64,000 nt of DNA from Mariniphaga sp. GTDB taxonomy: Bacteria; Bacteroidota; Bacteroidia; Bacteroidales; Prolixibacteraceae. The stretch spans positions 19,878-83,877 of the forward strand of contig JAQVON010000009.1 in the NCBI GenBank assembly GCA_028702595.1, read 5' to 3'. The position numbers and the translations under genes were made by a program. This document shows, piece after piece, positions 39,101-48,813 of this stretch. Within the stretch, counting starts at the first letter, position 1. Every line of letters begins with the position of its first letter. Under the pieces are notes generated by a model that worked only from the letters and a program-made list of their open reading frames with translations, had not been told where the DNA came from and searched no databases.

Positions 39101-39820
39101 TTACACAAACTTCTCCCTTTTTTGCAGGTTATATAACCCATAAAGAATAAAAACAATCATCCCCGCACCTAAAAAAATCCGGTTTTTAAAGATCAGACTT
39201 TGCCAGATGATCTCATTAAAGTTATTTGGGATCTGAAATGGATTGAGAAAAACATTCCATTGAGTTCGTTCCACAGCATCCTGTAAAATAATCAATGTCA
39301 CCCCAATCAAAACCATCACAACGGCCGTACCATTCCCATTTTTTATGATGGTAGAAAACATGAAAGCCATGGATCCCATAAAAACGATTGGATACATGAG
39401 CTGGTAAGCCATTTCCAAAACATCAATCTGGAAAAGAAGGATGGATGCCACTCCTGAAAACAGGACAATCATGAGAAACACCAATACATAAATCATCATC
39501 AACCTCACCAGCCATACTTTATACCGGTAGTTCGGAATGCCAAAAAGGATTTCAAGCATGCGTGAGTCGTCGTCGTTTTGAATACCAAACACAGACGGAT
39601 AAAATATCAGAAGTATTCCCGGGAAGATCAATAATTGATAAACAACTCCTTCTGTGATGGTTTGTCTGTTCCAGACCGACTGTACCGCAAAAAAAACAAA
39701 GAATGCAAAAGCTGCCAGCAGGAACCAGATAAAACGTCCTGCAAAAATGATCTTCAGGTTATAGCGGATCATTCCGGCGAGGTTGATTAAGCCATTTTTC
39801 AAATCAAGTTTCTGTTTCAT
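39101..39820 (-). CDS. ABC-2 type permease
   Basis: Polytopic; start at internal Met (MKQKLDLKNGL) 1 nt after the upstream RND-ABC stop; last gene of the export operon. Confidence 0.78.
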   Translation of the reverse strand: MKQKLDLKNGLINLAGMIRYNLKIIFAGRFIWFLLAAFAFFVFFAVQSVWNRQTITEGVVYQLLIFPGILLIFYPSVFGIQNDDDSRMLEILFGIPNYRYKVWLVRLMMIYVLVFLMIVLFSGVASILLFQIDVLEMAYQLMYPIVFMGSMAFMFSTIIKNGNGTAVVMVLIGVTLIILQDAVERTQWNVFLNPFQIPNNFNEIIWQSLIFKNRIFLGAGMIVFILYGLYNLQKREKFV

Positions 39821-39821
39821 T

Positions 39822-42800
39822 TCAATGTTTCTTTTGGAAATCTTTAAGAAGACATAAATAGGCATCTTCCAGGTGGGGAGAGGCAGGGACTGCATTTTCG
39901 GAAGGTTTTTCCTGCGAAAGTACCCGGATTTTAATATTTTCTCCGTCACGCATATGATGTACGATAAGTTGTTTTTGGGTAAATTTATCGAATTCACTGG
40001 CTGGTAGTGTCATCTGCCAAACGAAACCTTCCCCCATTTTGACCAGATCACCCGGAGTTCCAAAGTACTTCAGGTCGCCCCTGTTAATCACGGCTACCTG
40101 GTTACAGGAGCTCGAGATATCCTCAATGATATGGGTAGAAAAAATCACGATTCGTTCCCGGCTTAATTCAACCAACAGGTTTCGGAACCGGATTCGCTCG
40201 CGGGGATCGAGTCCGGCAGTTGGCTCATCAACCACAAGAATGCGGGGGAGAGTCAGAAGAATTTGGGCAATACCAATGCGTTGTTTCATCCCTCCGGAGT
40301 AGGATCCAATTTTCTCGTCCTTTCGTTCAAACATGTGAACATTTTTCAAGACATATTCCAATCGCTGTTCCCGCGTATGCTTGTCCCGGATTCCCTTTAA
40401 CATAGCCTGGTAATCCAAAAATTCCCAGGCAGACATATTCTCATAGGTTCCAAATGCCTGGGGAAGGTATCCAATCAAGCCCTGTAGCTCCTCCCGGTGT
40501 TTCTGGGTGTCCAGTCCGTTTATCCAAATTTTCCCATAACTTTGTTCCAAAATCCCACAAACAATTCGCATCATAGTTGATTTACCTGCTCCATTGGGCC
40601 CTAAAAGTCCGAACATGCCGGTTTTTATTTCCAGGGAAACACCATTTAACGCACGAAAAGGTACTTTGCGTTTTCCAATAATGGGTATCTGGCGAACCAG
40701 ATTATAATACCAGCGGCGCAGTGCGCTAAACCTTCCTTCAATACGTGCAATGTTCAGCTTTTTTCGGTGAATATATTCCCCCGATTTGTATATGGCCAGG
40801 AGCAGACCCCACAAAATACCAATAAAAATTACCATTCCTGTATTAGACCATTTATAAAAAAACAGAACCAGAAACAAGGCAGGAACTCCCCAATAGATTA
40901 GATCCTGAATTACCCGATCCATTTTTTGATAAACTCGTTTCCCTGTTGCTTCGTGCCTGTTTTTCAACACCTGGGAGAAAGGAGCAAAAAGCAGGAACAG
41001 CAAAAAGTAGATAACATGTGACATCACCCACACCCAAACGTTACTTTTCAGGTAGTAAAACACAAAATATACAAGAAATAGAAACAATGGTATTTGCCAT
41101 ATCAGGTCATAAAAATCGCGTAACTTTTTATAGTCTTTCATCAGGCCGGCGCGTTCTCTGATTTTCAGACCTGACTTCCATTCACGAATAAATTGGCTGT
41201 CACGATCATAAACCTTCACCAGTTTTCGCACCACGATATGAATCGGCTCCTTATCATCGATTACCTTGGAGCTGGCTTTTCGTAAGCTGGTCAGGACAAA
41301 AGCAGTGACTCCGGGGATCAGAATAACAATCAGCATAAATCCCAGAAGCTTCCAGACAAAAGAGTCCACTTCAAAATAGATAAAAAGGGCAAAACCCCCA
41401 AACAACAGTAATTGGAACAATTTCAGACTCCAATGAAGTGACTTCAGCCAGTTGATGGCATTTTCCATTCCAAAATAGAGAGTAGGAATGAAAATCAGAG
41501 TCAGCAGCGTACTCATGGAAAGGCCTCCTATAACAGTAATGGCGAAAGGAGCACCGATAGCACCAACATACTCCGCCTGCCCCATGGCCAATGGCAACAT
41601 GGCTACTATGGTGGTGATAGAAGTGATGAGAATGGGACGTACACGCGAAAGACCGGCTGTTATTAATGCACGCGATTTTTGGTATCCGCGCTTGCGCAAA
41701 ATATTGGTAAAATCGATAAGGATAATTCCATTATTCACAACCACACCCAGCAAAATCAGAAAACCTGTCAGGGTATTGGCATTAAACAGGCTATTGCCGG
41801 TAATAATCAGGGCAATAAATGAACCAATAGCTGCCAGAGGAACGGAAAACATCAGAACAATCGGGATAGTTAACGATTCAAAAACCGAAGCCAGTATCAT
41901 TAAAATAAGAATGAATGCTGCACCGATCAGAAAATAGAATTCCGAATACTGATCTTCCTCATGAATGACTTCAATAGCAACTCCGGCTGGCATATTATAA
42001 CTTTCCACGATCTGGTCAATATCGAGGCGATAGGCTTCCAGCAGATCCTTGGACTGTTCGGCTTCAGCAGCGAAACGATAAATTACTTCAATTTGTTTTT
42101 CCTGGTTTACCCGGGTAATGTTAGCCATTCCATCAGCGTATACCAGGTCGGCAATGTCCTGAAGATCGTATGTAGCACCTTGATTATTGGACACAGGAAG
42201 TCGCTTCAGATCATCAATCGATTTTTCTCTTTCCTCCTCTTCATCCGAAAATTTCTCCTTGATGATGATCTCATATTCATCAGTACCCTGTTTAAAGAGT
42301 ACACCGGAGGTGAATTCCTGGGTAAAAGAACTCAATTCAGAGGTAATGTTATTGAGTGACAGGCCAAATTCTGTCAATAACAGTTGGTTAAAATGAAGGT
42401 GTAATTCCGGTCTGTTGCCGGAAGCACTGATATTTACACTACGAATAGATTCGAGGTCTTCGATAAAATATTGTAGATCTTCGGCCACTCCACGCATCAC
42501 ATCATAGTCTTCACCCTTAATCACGATACGTTCACGTGTAGTTCCAATTCCGAGGAAACGGCCAAAGTTTTCCATACCTGCGCCTCCGCCACTACTTCCA
42601 CGAAAACGGGAGCTTGAAGCCGGCGCTGACAGGCTGATTTCAGCCTGGGAAATATTTCCAACCAATCCTTCCACTTCCGATTTGATATCGGCCATGGTTC
42701 TGTCGCCAATTTTTTGATAATCTTCCTGCAAAACCACTGTAATTATTGCATCTTCCTCCTGGATATTTGCAATAATATCCTGTTTTTCAGGAATGGATGC

Positions 42801-44543
42801 CAGCCGGCTCTCCACTTCAGCTGTAACCAGGTCAGTAGCATCCAATGTTGCTCCTGTAGGCATGGTAACATAAACAGAGAATCTGGACTCTTCCACTTCT
42901 TCGAGTGTGTTCACACTAATGGCCAGCACGATAAAAATGGTCACAAAAAAAAGTACAATTGCTCCGACCACTGTGGCAGCAGGTTTTCGCATACTGGCTT
43001 TCAGCAGAAGGATATAAATCTGGATAGTCCTGTTATTGGTGGTTACTTTTTCATAAAAAATATTGTGCGTCGATTTTCTTCTGAGCAGGAAATGAGCTGC
43101 CATCGGAATAAGCAGAAGGGCAACAAACAGGGAAACGGTGAGTGTAGAAATGATGGAAACTCCCACATGGCTCCCCAGCAATTTTATCATAAATTCTGAA
43201 GAAAACAGGAAAGGCAGGAATACCGTTATAGTGGTCAGTGTAGAAGCAATAATGGATCGCCAAACTTCAGAGGTACCCTGAACTACTGCTCTGTCGGCAT
43301 CGAAATGATTTCCTGAAAGGCGGTAAATATTCTCAAGCACCACAACGCTGTTATCGAGCAACATACCAATGGCAAGTACCAGTCCAACCAGGGTCAGACT
43401 GTTAATAGAAACATGAAACGCATAAAAAAGATTAAACGCTGTAAATACCGAAACCGGGATAGCCAGGGCAATGATGGAAACGATCCGTAGGTTTTTCAAA
43501 AATATCCACAACACAAATATCGCCAGCAGGCCACCCACCAGTGCCAGGTTCATGATTTGGTCGATATTTTTCTCCATTGTTTCAGCCAGGTTTGTTTGAA
43601 TAACCATTTCCACATCTGTGGGTTTGAGTTTTTCATTCAAAACCTCAAGCCGTTCCTGAACCTTACCCGACAGTTCGATCAGGTTCGCCTGCGAATCACT
43701 CACCAGCATGATGGATACTGCGTCCAATCCGTTAACCCGGCTGATACTCTCTTCCTCTTTCACCCCAAAAAACACCTCAGCAATATTTTTCAGATATACA
43801 GGTCCTTCGGCAACAATAATGTTTTCAATATCGCCCACCTCTTTGTATTCGGCAGTAACATGCACCGAATATTTTGTCTGGCTGTCGTGCAGAAAACCTG
43901 TGAATGTCCGGTTAGATGAGTTCGATGCAACGGCATTTCTGATTTGTGACGGACTAATCTGATGTGCTTCACAGGCAGCTTTATCATATGTAATTTCAAT
44001 GGATCGTTCTTTTCCTCCGAAAACGTTAACCGAGGCAATTCCATCGATATTTTCCAATTCGGCCGAAATTTCCTGATCTACGATATTACGCAACCGGTCG
44101 GTTCCCCCACTTCCTCTCACCTGAATTTCCATGAACTGGTTTGTGAGTTGTTGTACATCAACCCGGTTTACAGAAACAGTAAAATTTTCATCCAGATTAT
44201 CAGCGGCTTGTTCAATCTTCTCCTGAAGTTTTAGGAAGGTATATTTAAAATTCACTTGTTGGTTAAAATTGACTTGTACAGAAGCTGAGCGGTTGCTCAT
44301 GTATGTCTCCATACTTTCAATACCTTCCATTGTTCCAATTGCACCTTCAATTGGGATTACAGCCTGGTTTTCCATATATTCCGGATCAACTTCTATTCGA
44401 GAGTTGATTTGAACATAGAGCATGGGAAGCTCGGCATTAGGCATGAGTTCCACCGGTAATTGTTTATAGGAAACATACCCCAGGAGGGTAAGTCCTATGA
44501 ACAACATACTGATCAGGATTTTTCTGTTGATTATAAACTTCAT
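39822..44543 (-). CDS. RND-family (HAE-type) efflux permease fused to extra TM segment and C-terminal ABC ATPase, 1573 aa
   Basis: N-terminal RND (FIINRKILISMLFIGLTLLGYVSYKQLPVELMPNAELP..., GMLLDNSVVVLENIY, VVVNNGIILIDFTNILRKRG); C-terminal ABC with Walker A GPNGAGKST, signature YSGGMKQR, Walker B ILVVDEP, H-loop STH; single uninterrupted ORF. Confidence 0.92.
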   Translation of the reverse strand: MKFIINRKILISMLFIGLTLLGYVSYKQLPVELMPNAELPMLYVQINSRIEVDPEYMENQAVIPIEGAIGTMEGIESMETYMSNRSASVQVNFNQQVNFKYTFLKLQEKIEQAADNLDENFTVSVNRVDVQQLTNQFMEIQVRGSGGTDRLRNIVDQEISAELENIDGIASVNVFGGKERSIEITYDKAACEAHQISPSQIRNAVASNSSNRTFTGFLHDSQTKYSVHVTAEYKEVGDIENIIVAEGPVYLKNIAEVFFGVKEEESISRVNGLDAVSIMLVSDSQANLIELSGKVQERLEVLNEKLKPTDVEMVIQTNLAETMEKNIDQIMNLALVGGLLAIFVLWIFLKNLRIVSIIALAIPVSVFTAFNLFYAFHVSINSLTLVGLVLAIGMLLDNSVVVLENIYRLSGNHFDADRAVVQGTSEVWRSIIASTLTTITVFLPFLFSSEFMIKLLGSHVGVSIISTLTVSLFVALLLIPMAAHFLLRRKSTHNIFYEKVTTNNRTIQIYILLLKASMRKPAATVVGAIVLFFVTIFIVLAISVNTLEEVEESRFSVYVTMPTGATLDATDLVTAEVESRLASIPEKQDIIANIQEEDAIITVVLQEDYQKIGDRTMADIKSEVEGLVGNISQAEISLSAPASSSRFRGSSGGGAGMENFGRFLGIGTTRERIVIKGEDYDVMRGVAEDLQYFIEDLESIRSVNISASGNRPELHLHFNQLLLTEFGLSLNNITSELSSFTQEFTSGVLFKQGTDEYEIIIKEKFSDEEEEREKSIDDLKRLPVSNNQGATYDLQDIADLVYADGMANITRVNQEKQIEVIYRFAAEAEQSKDLLEAYRLDIDQIVESYNMPAGVAIEVIHEEDQYSEFYFLIGAAFILILMILASVFESLTIPIVLMFSVPLAAIGSFIALIITGNSLFNANTLTGFLILLGVVVNNGIILIDFTNILRKRGYQKSRALITAGLSRVRPILITSITTIVAMLPLAMGQAEYVGAIGAPFAITVIGGLSMSTLLTLIFIPTLYFGMENAINWLKSLHWSLKLFQLLLFGGFALFIYFEVDSFVWKLLGFMLIVILIPGVTAFVLTSLRKASSKVIDDKEPIHIVVRKLVKVYDRDSQFIREWKSGLKIRERAGLMKDYKKLRDFYDLIWQIPLFLFLVYFVFYYLKSNVWVWVMSHVIYFLLFLLFAPFSQVLKNRHEATGKRVYQKMDRVIQDLIYWGVPALFLVLFFYKWSNTGMVIFIGILWGLLLAIYKSGEYIHRKKLNIARIEGRFSALRRWYYNLVRQIPIIGKRKVPFRALNGVSLEIKTGMFGLLGPNGAGKSTMMRIVCGILEQSYGKIWINGLDTQKHREELQGLIGYLPQAFGTYENMSAWEFLDYQAMLKGIRDKHTREQRLEYVLKNVHMFERKDEKIGSYSGGMKQRIGIAQILLTLPRILVVDEPTAGLDPRERIRFRNLLVELSRERIVIFSTHIIEDISSSCNQVAVINRGDLKYFGTPGDLVKMGEGFVWQMTLPASEFDKFTQKQLIVHHMRDGENIKIRVLSQEKPSENAVPASPHLEDAYLCLLKDFQKKH

Positions 44544-44544
44544 C

Positions 44545-47500
44545 TTATTGTTTTACAAACATGGTTTTTATCCTGTCAAGCATATCATACACACAGGGAA
44601 TAACCACAAGTGTTAATAGAGTAGAAGTTATTAGTCCGCCAATTACAGCCAGGGCCATGGGTGATCGCAACGAAGCACTTTCACCAAATCCAAAAGTTAA
44701 TGGCAGGAGGGCAAGGATAGTGGTCAGGCTGGTCATTAAAATAGGTCGGATACGTTGTTGACCGGCATAGAGGATCGCATCCCTTCTGGGCATGCCATCA
44801 CGAATCAGCTGGTTTATGCGGTCAACCAGAATGATAGAGTTATTCACAGCAATACCGGCCAACATGATTACACCAATGAGAGCCATAATATTTAATGTTT
44901 TCCCCAGTGCAAAAAAGATAAGGATACTACCCACCAGAGCCAGAGGTATTGTCAGCAGAATGGTAAACGGATGAATCAAAGACTCAAACTGGGATGCCAT
45001 GACCATATAAACCAGGATCACAGACAGGAGGAGAGCAAAACTAAGGCTGCTCATGGATTCCTGTCTTTTCTCTTCCTCACCGGTAATCAGTATCCGATAG
45101 TTTGGAGGCAATTCAACAGATGCAGTAAGCTGCCGGATTTCTTCGGCTACATGGTCAAGGGCAAGTCCTTCTCCCAGTTGAGCGGTTACCTGTCCTGCAC
45201 GATTTTGGTTTCTCCGTAAAATTTCTTTGGGTGAAGTTCCAAAGGAGATTTCGGCAATTTCGCTGAGTCTGTATTCCTGATTTCCAGAGCGAATCGTAAG
45301 GTTATAAATTTCATTCAGATCCTTTTCCGGTACTTTGATGGTAATATCCCTCATCTCACCGGCTTTTTCAAGTTGTCCGGCGTTTCTTCCTTCCATTTGA
45401 TCCTGCAGTTGAGAAATCACACTATTGATATCGAGGTTATACATTCCTGCCCGGATCCGATCGACATGAACCTCCACTTCAGGAGCTCCTTCCTCCACTG
45501 AGGTCTGAATGTTGTATAGCCCCACCACTCCCGTCATTTTCTCCTTAACCTGATTAAGAATCATTTCGATCTCTTCCAGTTCCTCTCCCCTGACTTCCAC
45601 CACAACCGGGGCATCTTCAGTACCGAGTATCGATTTTAAGGCGCTTTGCTCTCCTGCATAACTAATATCCAATCCCGGAATACCGGAAGTAACCTGGTCC
45701 AGCGATTCAATAACCTGATTGGTTGATACGGTAGAATTCTCCTGTAAAACAACCCTGATTTGAGCTGTATTTTCACCCATAAAAACAGCAGTAGCATCGC
45801 CCAGAATACCGGTAGAAGGTCCGGAGTGGGAGTATAGCATTTCGAGGTTTTCATCCAGCATTTCGATAAGAATGGCTTCAACATTTTTAACAGTTGATTC
45901 AGTCCGTTGCAGTTTTGTTCCTTCCTGAAGTTTCAGATTCATGGTAAATTCACGGGTTTCTGTTTTGGGCATGAACTCAGTTCCAATGAAAGGAATGAGA
46001 TAAACAGAACCAACCACCAGTAGGGTAGTAATTGCCACGATGATCCATTTTATTTTTAAAATTTTATCGAGAAACCGGCTATACCCGCCCATTTTCAGTG
46101 ACCTTTTTTTAAGAGGAGCCTTTTTATTCTTATAAATTCTATGATACAACACAGGTATAACAAAAATGGCAACAAACAATGAAGATATCAGGGAAAATGC
46201 TACTGTCCAGGCCTGATCTTTAAACAATTCGCCTGAGGCACCATGAAGATAAACAATGGGTAAAAAGACAATGATTGTAGTAAGTGTAGAAGCTGTAATT
46301 GCACCTCCCACCTCAGCGGTTCCGTTGATGGCGGCTTCTCTTACACTCATCCCGTTTTCATGGTTTCTGAAGATATTTTCAAGCACGACAATGGCATTAT
46401 CAACCAACATTCCTGCTCCCAGGGCGAGTCCTCCCAGAGTCATAATATTGATAGTAAGGTCATTGAAGTACATCAGATTAAAAGTAGCAATAACAGAAAC
46501 CGGTATAGCTACACTAACAATCAGGGTTGTTCCCAGCCGGCGAAGAAACAGAAACAGGATAAACACAGCCAACAGAATACCCAGAAGTGCGGTGTTCTGA
46601 ACTTCTCCTATTGCTGCACTGATGAAGCGACCCTGATTGGTTACCTGTTGAATGTTATACCCGGGAAGAGCCTTTTCGATGCTGGACAATGCGTCATTTA
46701 TCTGTTCCACCGCTTTAACGGTATTGTATTTTGTCTCCTTATAGATAGCCAGGCCAATGCACCTTTCCCCATTGAAGTGTACAATATTGTACGGATCTTT
46801 ATTTCCTGTGGATATAGAAGCGATATCACGTAAAAAAACGGGAGCCATTTCTACCCGGGAATCCCCTTCTGTATCTGCCCGCACGGGTTTATATCCCACA
46901 ATCAGGTTTTCAAAATCCTCCACATCATCCAAAAGTTTTACTCCTTTTATGATGTATTGCATCCCCATTTCGCTTATTCTTCCCCCTGACACATTCCGGT
47001 TAAAGTTTTGAATTCTGGAGCTCACTTCATCAAAAGTAAGCCCCTGAGATCCAAGCCTGTAATGATCAGTGCTGATGATAATTTCGCTCTCCTCCTGTCC
47101 TGAAAGTTGCACTTCAGCAACACCCTCCAGCCGAACCAGTTCATTGCGAATATAGCTCTCCGCAACTTTACGGATTTCATTCATGTCAGTTATTTCATTG
47201 TGTCTGATAGCAACTAACATTACAGGAGCAGTATTTGGATCGTGTTGTGTTATTCTGAGTTCGTCAATGTCATTATTCTGAGTTAAAGAGTTGAGGGCTT
47301 TCTGCAGGTCGAGGAAAGCCTCATCCATATCCTTATTCCAGGCATATTCAACAGTAATTTGAGCTGTACCTACCCGGGTGATGGAAGAAACCTGAATCAC
47401 ATCAGATTGTCGGATAGCCAGTGCTTCGATATTTTCAACAAACTGTTTTTCCATCTCCTCCGGAGGTCTTTCGCCGGAGGATATTTCCACAAAAATCCGG

Positions 47501-47631
47501 GGCGAATTCAAGTCGGGAAACAGGTCAACACCCAACTTATCAAATGAGATGTAGCCTAAAAGGATGACTCCAAGGACAACCATCAGAATAGTAACCGGGT
47601 AATTAACAGAAAACTGAGTAAATTTCTTCAT
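44545..47631 (-). CDS. RND-family efflux permease (AcrB/HAE1-like)
   Basis: FTQFSVNYPVTILMVVLGVILLGYISFDKLGVDLFPDLNSPRI; GMLVDNAIVVLENIFR; GIAVNNSIILVDRINQL. Confidence 0.95.
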   Translation of the reverse strand: MKKFTQFSVNYPVTILMVVLGVILLGYISFDKLGVDLFPDLNSPRIFVEISSGERPPEEMEKQFVENIEALAIRQSDVIQVSSITRVGTAQITVEYAWNKDMDEAFLDLQKALNSLTQNNDIDELRITQHDPNTAPVMLVAIRHNEITDMNEIRKVAESYIRNELVRLEGVAEVQLSGQEESEIIISTDHYRLGSQGLTFDEVSSRIQNFNRNVSGGRISEMGMQYIIKGVKLLDDVEDFENLIVGYKPVRADTEGDSRVEMAPVFLRDIASISTGNKDPYNIVHFNGERCIGLAIYKETKYNTVKAVEQINDALSSIEKALPGYNIQQVTNQGRFISAAIGEVQNTALLGILLAVFILFLFLRRLGTTLIVSVAIPVSVIATFNLMYFNDLTINIMTLGGLALGAGMLVDNAIVVLENIFRNHENGMSVREAAINGTAEVGGAITASTLTTIIVFLPIVYLHGASGELFKDQAWTVAFSLISSLFVAIFVIPVLYHRIYKNKKAPLKKRSLKMGGYSRFLDKILKIKWIIVAITTLLVVGSVYLIPFIGTEFMPKTETREFTMNLKLQEGTKLQRTESTVKNVEAILIEMLDENLEMLYSHSGPSTGILGDATAVFMGENTAQIRVVLQENSTVSTNQVIESLDQVTSGIPGLDISYAGEQSALKSILGTEDAPVVVEVRGEELEEIEMILNQVKEKMTGVVGLYNIQTSVEEGAPEVEVHVDRIRAGMYNLDINSVISQLQDQMEGRNAGQLEKAGEMRDITIKVPEKDLNEIYNLTIRSGNQEYRLSEIAEISFGTSPKEILRRNQNRAGQVTAQLGEGLALDHVAEEIRQLTASVELPPNYRILITGEEEKRQESMSSLSFALLLSVILVYMVMASQFESLIHPFTILLTIPLALVGSILIFFALGKTLNIMALIGVIMLAGIAVNNSIILVDRINQLIRDGMPRRDAILYAGQQRIRPILMTSLTTILALLPLTFGFGESASLRSPMALAVIGGLITSTLLTLVVIPCVYDMLDRIKTMFVKQ

Positions 47632-47664
47632 TTTAAAGGGTAATAAAATTTTGCGGGAACCAGG

Positions 47665-48720
47665 TTATCGGATGATACGAACCTTTGAGTTGTCGCGTAA
47701 GGTTTCGAAGCCTTTTATGATCAACCTGTCGTTCACCTGAAGGCCTTCAATCACTTCTATCGAATTTTGATTTTCGAGTCCGGTAGTAATCATCCGGTTA
47801 TTGGCTGCACTGTTGCGTCCCACAACAAATACATATTTCCCGCGTCCGCCAGATAAGATCACACTTTTGGGAATAACAACCGTGCTGTCTTTACGGGCGG
47901 CTATGATGTCGGCTTTCACAAACATTCCGGGACGCAATTTCAAATCGGGATTATCAATTTCAATCTTCCCGGAAAAGGTGCGGGTCTCTGAACTTATAGC
48001 CGGTGATAATTCCGTAATTTTTCCGGGAAGAGTATCTTCAGGGAGTGTATAATTGGTCACCAGCACTTGTTGTCCCACATCCATGTCGTTCATATTCTTC
48101 TCCGGCAGGTTAATATTCATATACATTTTATTGTAGTTCATCAGTGTAAACATGTGAGCTCCCGAGGTCACCCGAACACCGTTGGTATAATAGGGTAACT
48201 CAACAATCATTCCTGAAAAAGGAGCAGTCACATTCATTTTTGCCAGTTGAATTTCTGCATTTTCAGAATTATACCGGGCATTTGTTTTCGATACTTCAGA
48301 ATTACGTAATTCACGTAAAGTAACGCCTCCCTTTTCGTACAATGATTTTTGTTTTTCATATTCCTGTTCTGCGATCTCCAGGTTCAGTTTTACAGCATCC
48401 AGGGCAATATTATTGACATACTCTTCATTTTTAAAAACAATTATTTTTTGTCCCTTACTTACCCGGTCACCCAGTTTAAATGGTTTTCCGGTAGCCGGAT
48501 TGATCTGAAGAAAGTAATCGCCTGCCATTTCCGAATTCATAACAATTTCTGAGGTGGCGTTCACCGTACCTGTGGTACTCACAAATTGCTCAATATGCTG
48601 AAGCTTTATATCCTCAACAGAAACAGGGACTGCCAGTTCGCTGCTTTCAGAAGGACTTTGCTGATTACAGGCAGCCAGGGCTACTGAAACAATAAGTGCG
48701 AATAATTTTAAACTTTTCAT
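47665..48720 (-). CDS. RND periplasmic adaptor (MFP/HlyD-like), lipoprotein
   Basis: ALIVSVALAACNQQ lipobox; VSKGQKIIVFKNEEY; ELRNSEVSKTNARYNSENAEIQLAKMNVTAPFSGMIVELPYY; LRPGMFVKADI. Confidence 0.93.
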   Translation of the reverse strand: MKSLKLFALIVSVALAACNQQSPSESSELAVPVSVEDIKLQHIEQFVSTTGTVNATSEIVMNSEMAGDYFLQINPATGKPFKLGDRVSKGQKIIVFKNEEYVNNIALDAVKLNLEIAEQEYEKQKSLYEKGGVTLRELRNSEVSKTNARYNSENAEIQLAKMNVTAPFSGMIVELPYYTNGVRVTSGAHMFTLMNYNKMYMNINLPEKNMNDMDVGQQVLVTNYTLPEDTLPGKITELSPAISSETRTFSGKIEIDNPDLKLRPGMFVKADIIAARKDSTVVIPKSVILSGGRGKYVFVVGRNSAANNRMITTGLENQNSIEVIEGLQVNDRLIIKGFETLRDNSKVRIIR

Positions 48721-48813
48721 TCGGATAAAAATTAATTTAATGTATTGAATTTCTTATAAATGCAAAAATCATAATGGTATCACATTTCCCTCTCGGGTAA
48801 TATTACAAGCATG

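Noticed and set aside
39101-39997. The listed start of the ABC permease at 39997, which would overlap the RND-ABC fusion by 176 bp
   Set aside because: The first 59 residues are a frame-shifted reading of the fusion's C-terminus; the internal Met at 39820 starts right after the upstream stop and fits operon spacing.
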